A DNA stretch of 19,256 nt from Temnopleurus reevesii (Eukaryota; Echinodermata; Echinoidea; Temnopleuroida; Temnopleuridae). The number at the start of each line of letters is the position of its first letter. Within the stretch, counting starts at the first letter, position 1. Made by a program: the position numbers and the translations under genes. Below the pieces are notes generated by a model that ran no database searches, had not been told where the DNA came from, and was given only the letters and a program-made list of their open reading frames with translations. The stretch covers positions 1-19,256 of the forward strand of contig BQKZ01007411.1 of the NCBI GenBank assembly GCA_036244855.1, written 5' to 3'. This document shows positions 18,695-19,256 of the stretch, in pieces.

Positions 18695-19140
18695 CTGAAA
18701 TAACAAACAAAAACAAAACAAAACTTCTTATGAAGTTATGTGCATTGGCAATGCCATTCTATGGTCAGCACGTTGTGCTTTGTTAATTCATAATGCAGTC
18801 ATCTTGTTCGGTTGAATAGGCTCATATAAGATCTAATCAATCAGAAATATGAATTCCTTTCAAAGACAGACTCCTAAACTAGCTTGGGTATTTTACTGTC
18901 CTTGGTATTGCAAAATATTTTCTTGAACTTCATGTCAAACAGAACAGCAATCATTTTCTTGAGCAAAGTGCTCTGAAGTAAAATGGATCTTATAAGCTTT
19001 AACTTTGTGATTCATACCATGTAACTTTCAAGCAAAACTAAGTTTTTCTCAAGATTTAGGTCATTCTATTTGACCATTATTTACCAATTATAGAATTGAT
19101 TTCGTACAAAAAGCACAAATCAATATAGGGCTATGTTAAC
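18695..19140 (-). other. Intron upstream of the exon (inferred)
   Basis: No coding frame or repeat that I can support. By position it should be intron of the minus-strand gene. Confidence 0.4.
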
Positions 19141-19256
19141 CCCATTCTAACTGGGCTTTTTCAGACCAAGTTTATATCTCGGCCGTGGATCGCGCGATCG
19201 CCGCGAAATTTTGCACGCACATAGTGTAGAGTGTAAACTACATGACTGTATAGTTT
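19141..19256. repeat. GC-rich palindromic patch, probable repeat edge
   Basis: An abrupt GC-rich island in AT-rich surroundings, centred on GATCGCGCGATC (19188-19199), an exact 12-bp palindrome extended by GCC. It has the look of the edge of a dispersed repeat cut by the window end. Confidence 0.35.

Overview
This is eukaryotic, probably invertebrate-deuterostome DNA (most likely an echinoderm; a hemichordate or lancelet is not excluded). The sequence is AT-rich and gene-poor, full of short inverted-repeat transposons, tRNA-derived SINE sequence and GT/GA microsatellites. It has introns with GT-AG borders and two intronless rhodopsin-class receptor genes of the kind that is heavily expanded in sea urchins. 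The organism is an inference from these traits; no single feature proves it.

Layout. 1-200: a fold-back element. 779-1729 (+): an intronless class A GPCR whose start codon appears lost. 1.8-2.0 kb: two hairpins. 2.5-4.0 kb: microsatellites and a ~0.7 kb tandem duplication, each copy carrying one member of a MITE family (TIR 5'-AACAC). 4.15-4.62 kb: a tRNA-derived SINE directly followed by a ~250 bp inverted-repeat element. 5.1-5.46 kb: two abutting inverted-repeat elements. 6.0-6.5 kb: three degenerate ~150 bp repeats carrying TGACCT half-sites. 8132-9070 (+): a second GPCR, paralogous to the first. 9.88-10.17 kb: a cluster of GACTTAA palindromes. 10.8 and 12.7 kb: two more members of the AACAC MITE family. 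11.0-17.6 kb: a long AT-rich, ORF-poor block, possibly the 3' UTR of a minus-strand gene. 17.76-18.53 kb: five tandem copies of a 130-147 bp unit joining an exon tail, its splice donor and a tRNA-like sequence. 18530-18694 (-): the parent coding exon. The window ends in a GC-rich palindromic patch.

How the parts relate. The two receptors are tandem paralogues. They keep the class A signature residues but lack the usual TM3-ECL2 cysteine pair and the TM5 proline, a pattern shared with the melanocortin/EDG/cannabinoid side of the MECA group. The minus-strand exon belongs to an unrelated, unidentified gene that runs in from beyond the right edge. The most unusual structure is the array beside that exon. 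Part of the coding exon, with its splice donor, has been duplicated five times into the following intron together with tRNA-like sequence, leaving a ladder of intact GTGAGT donors.
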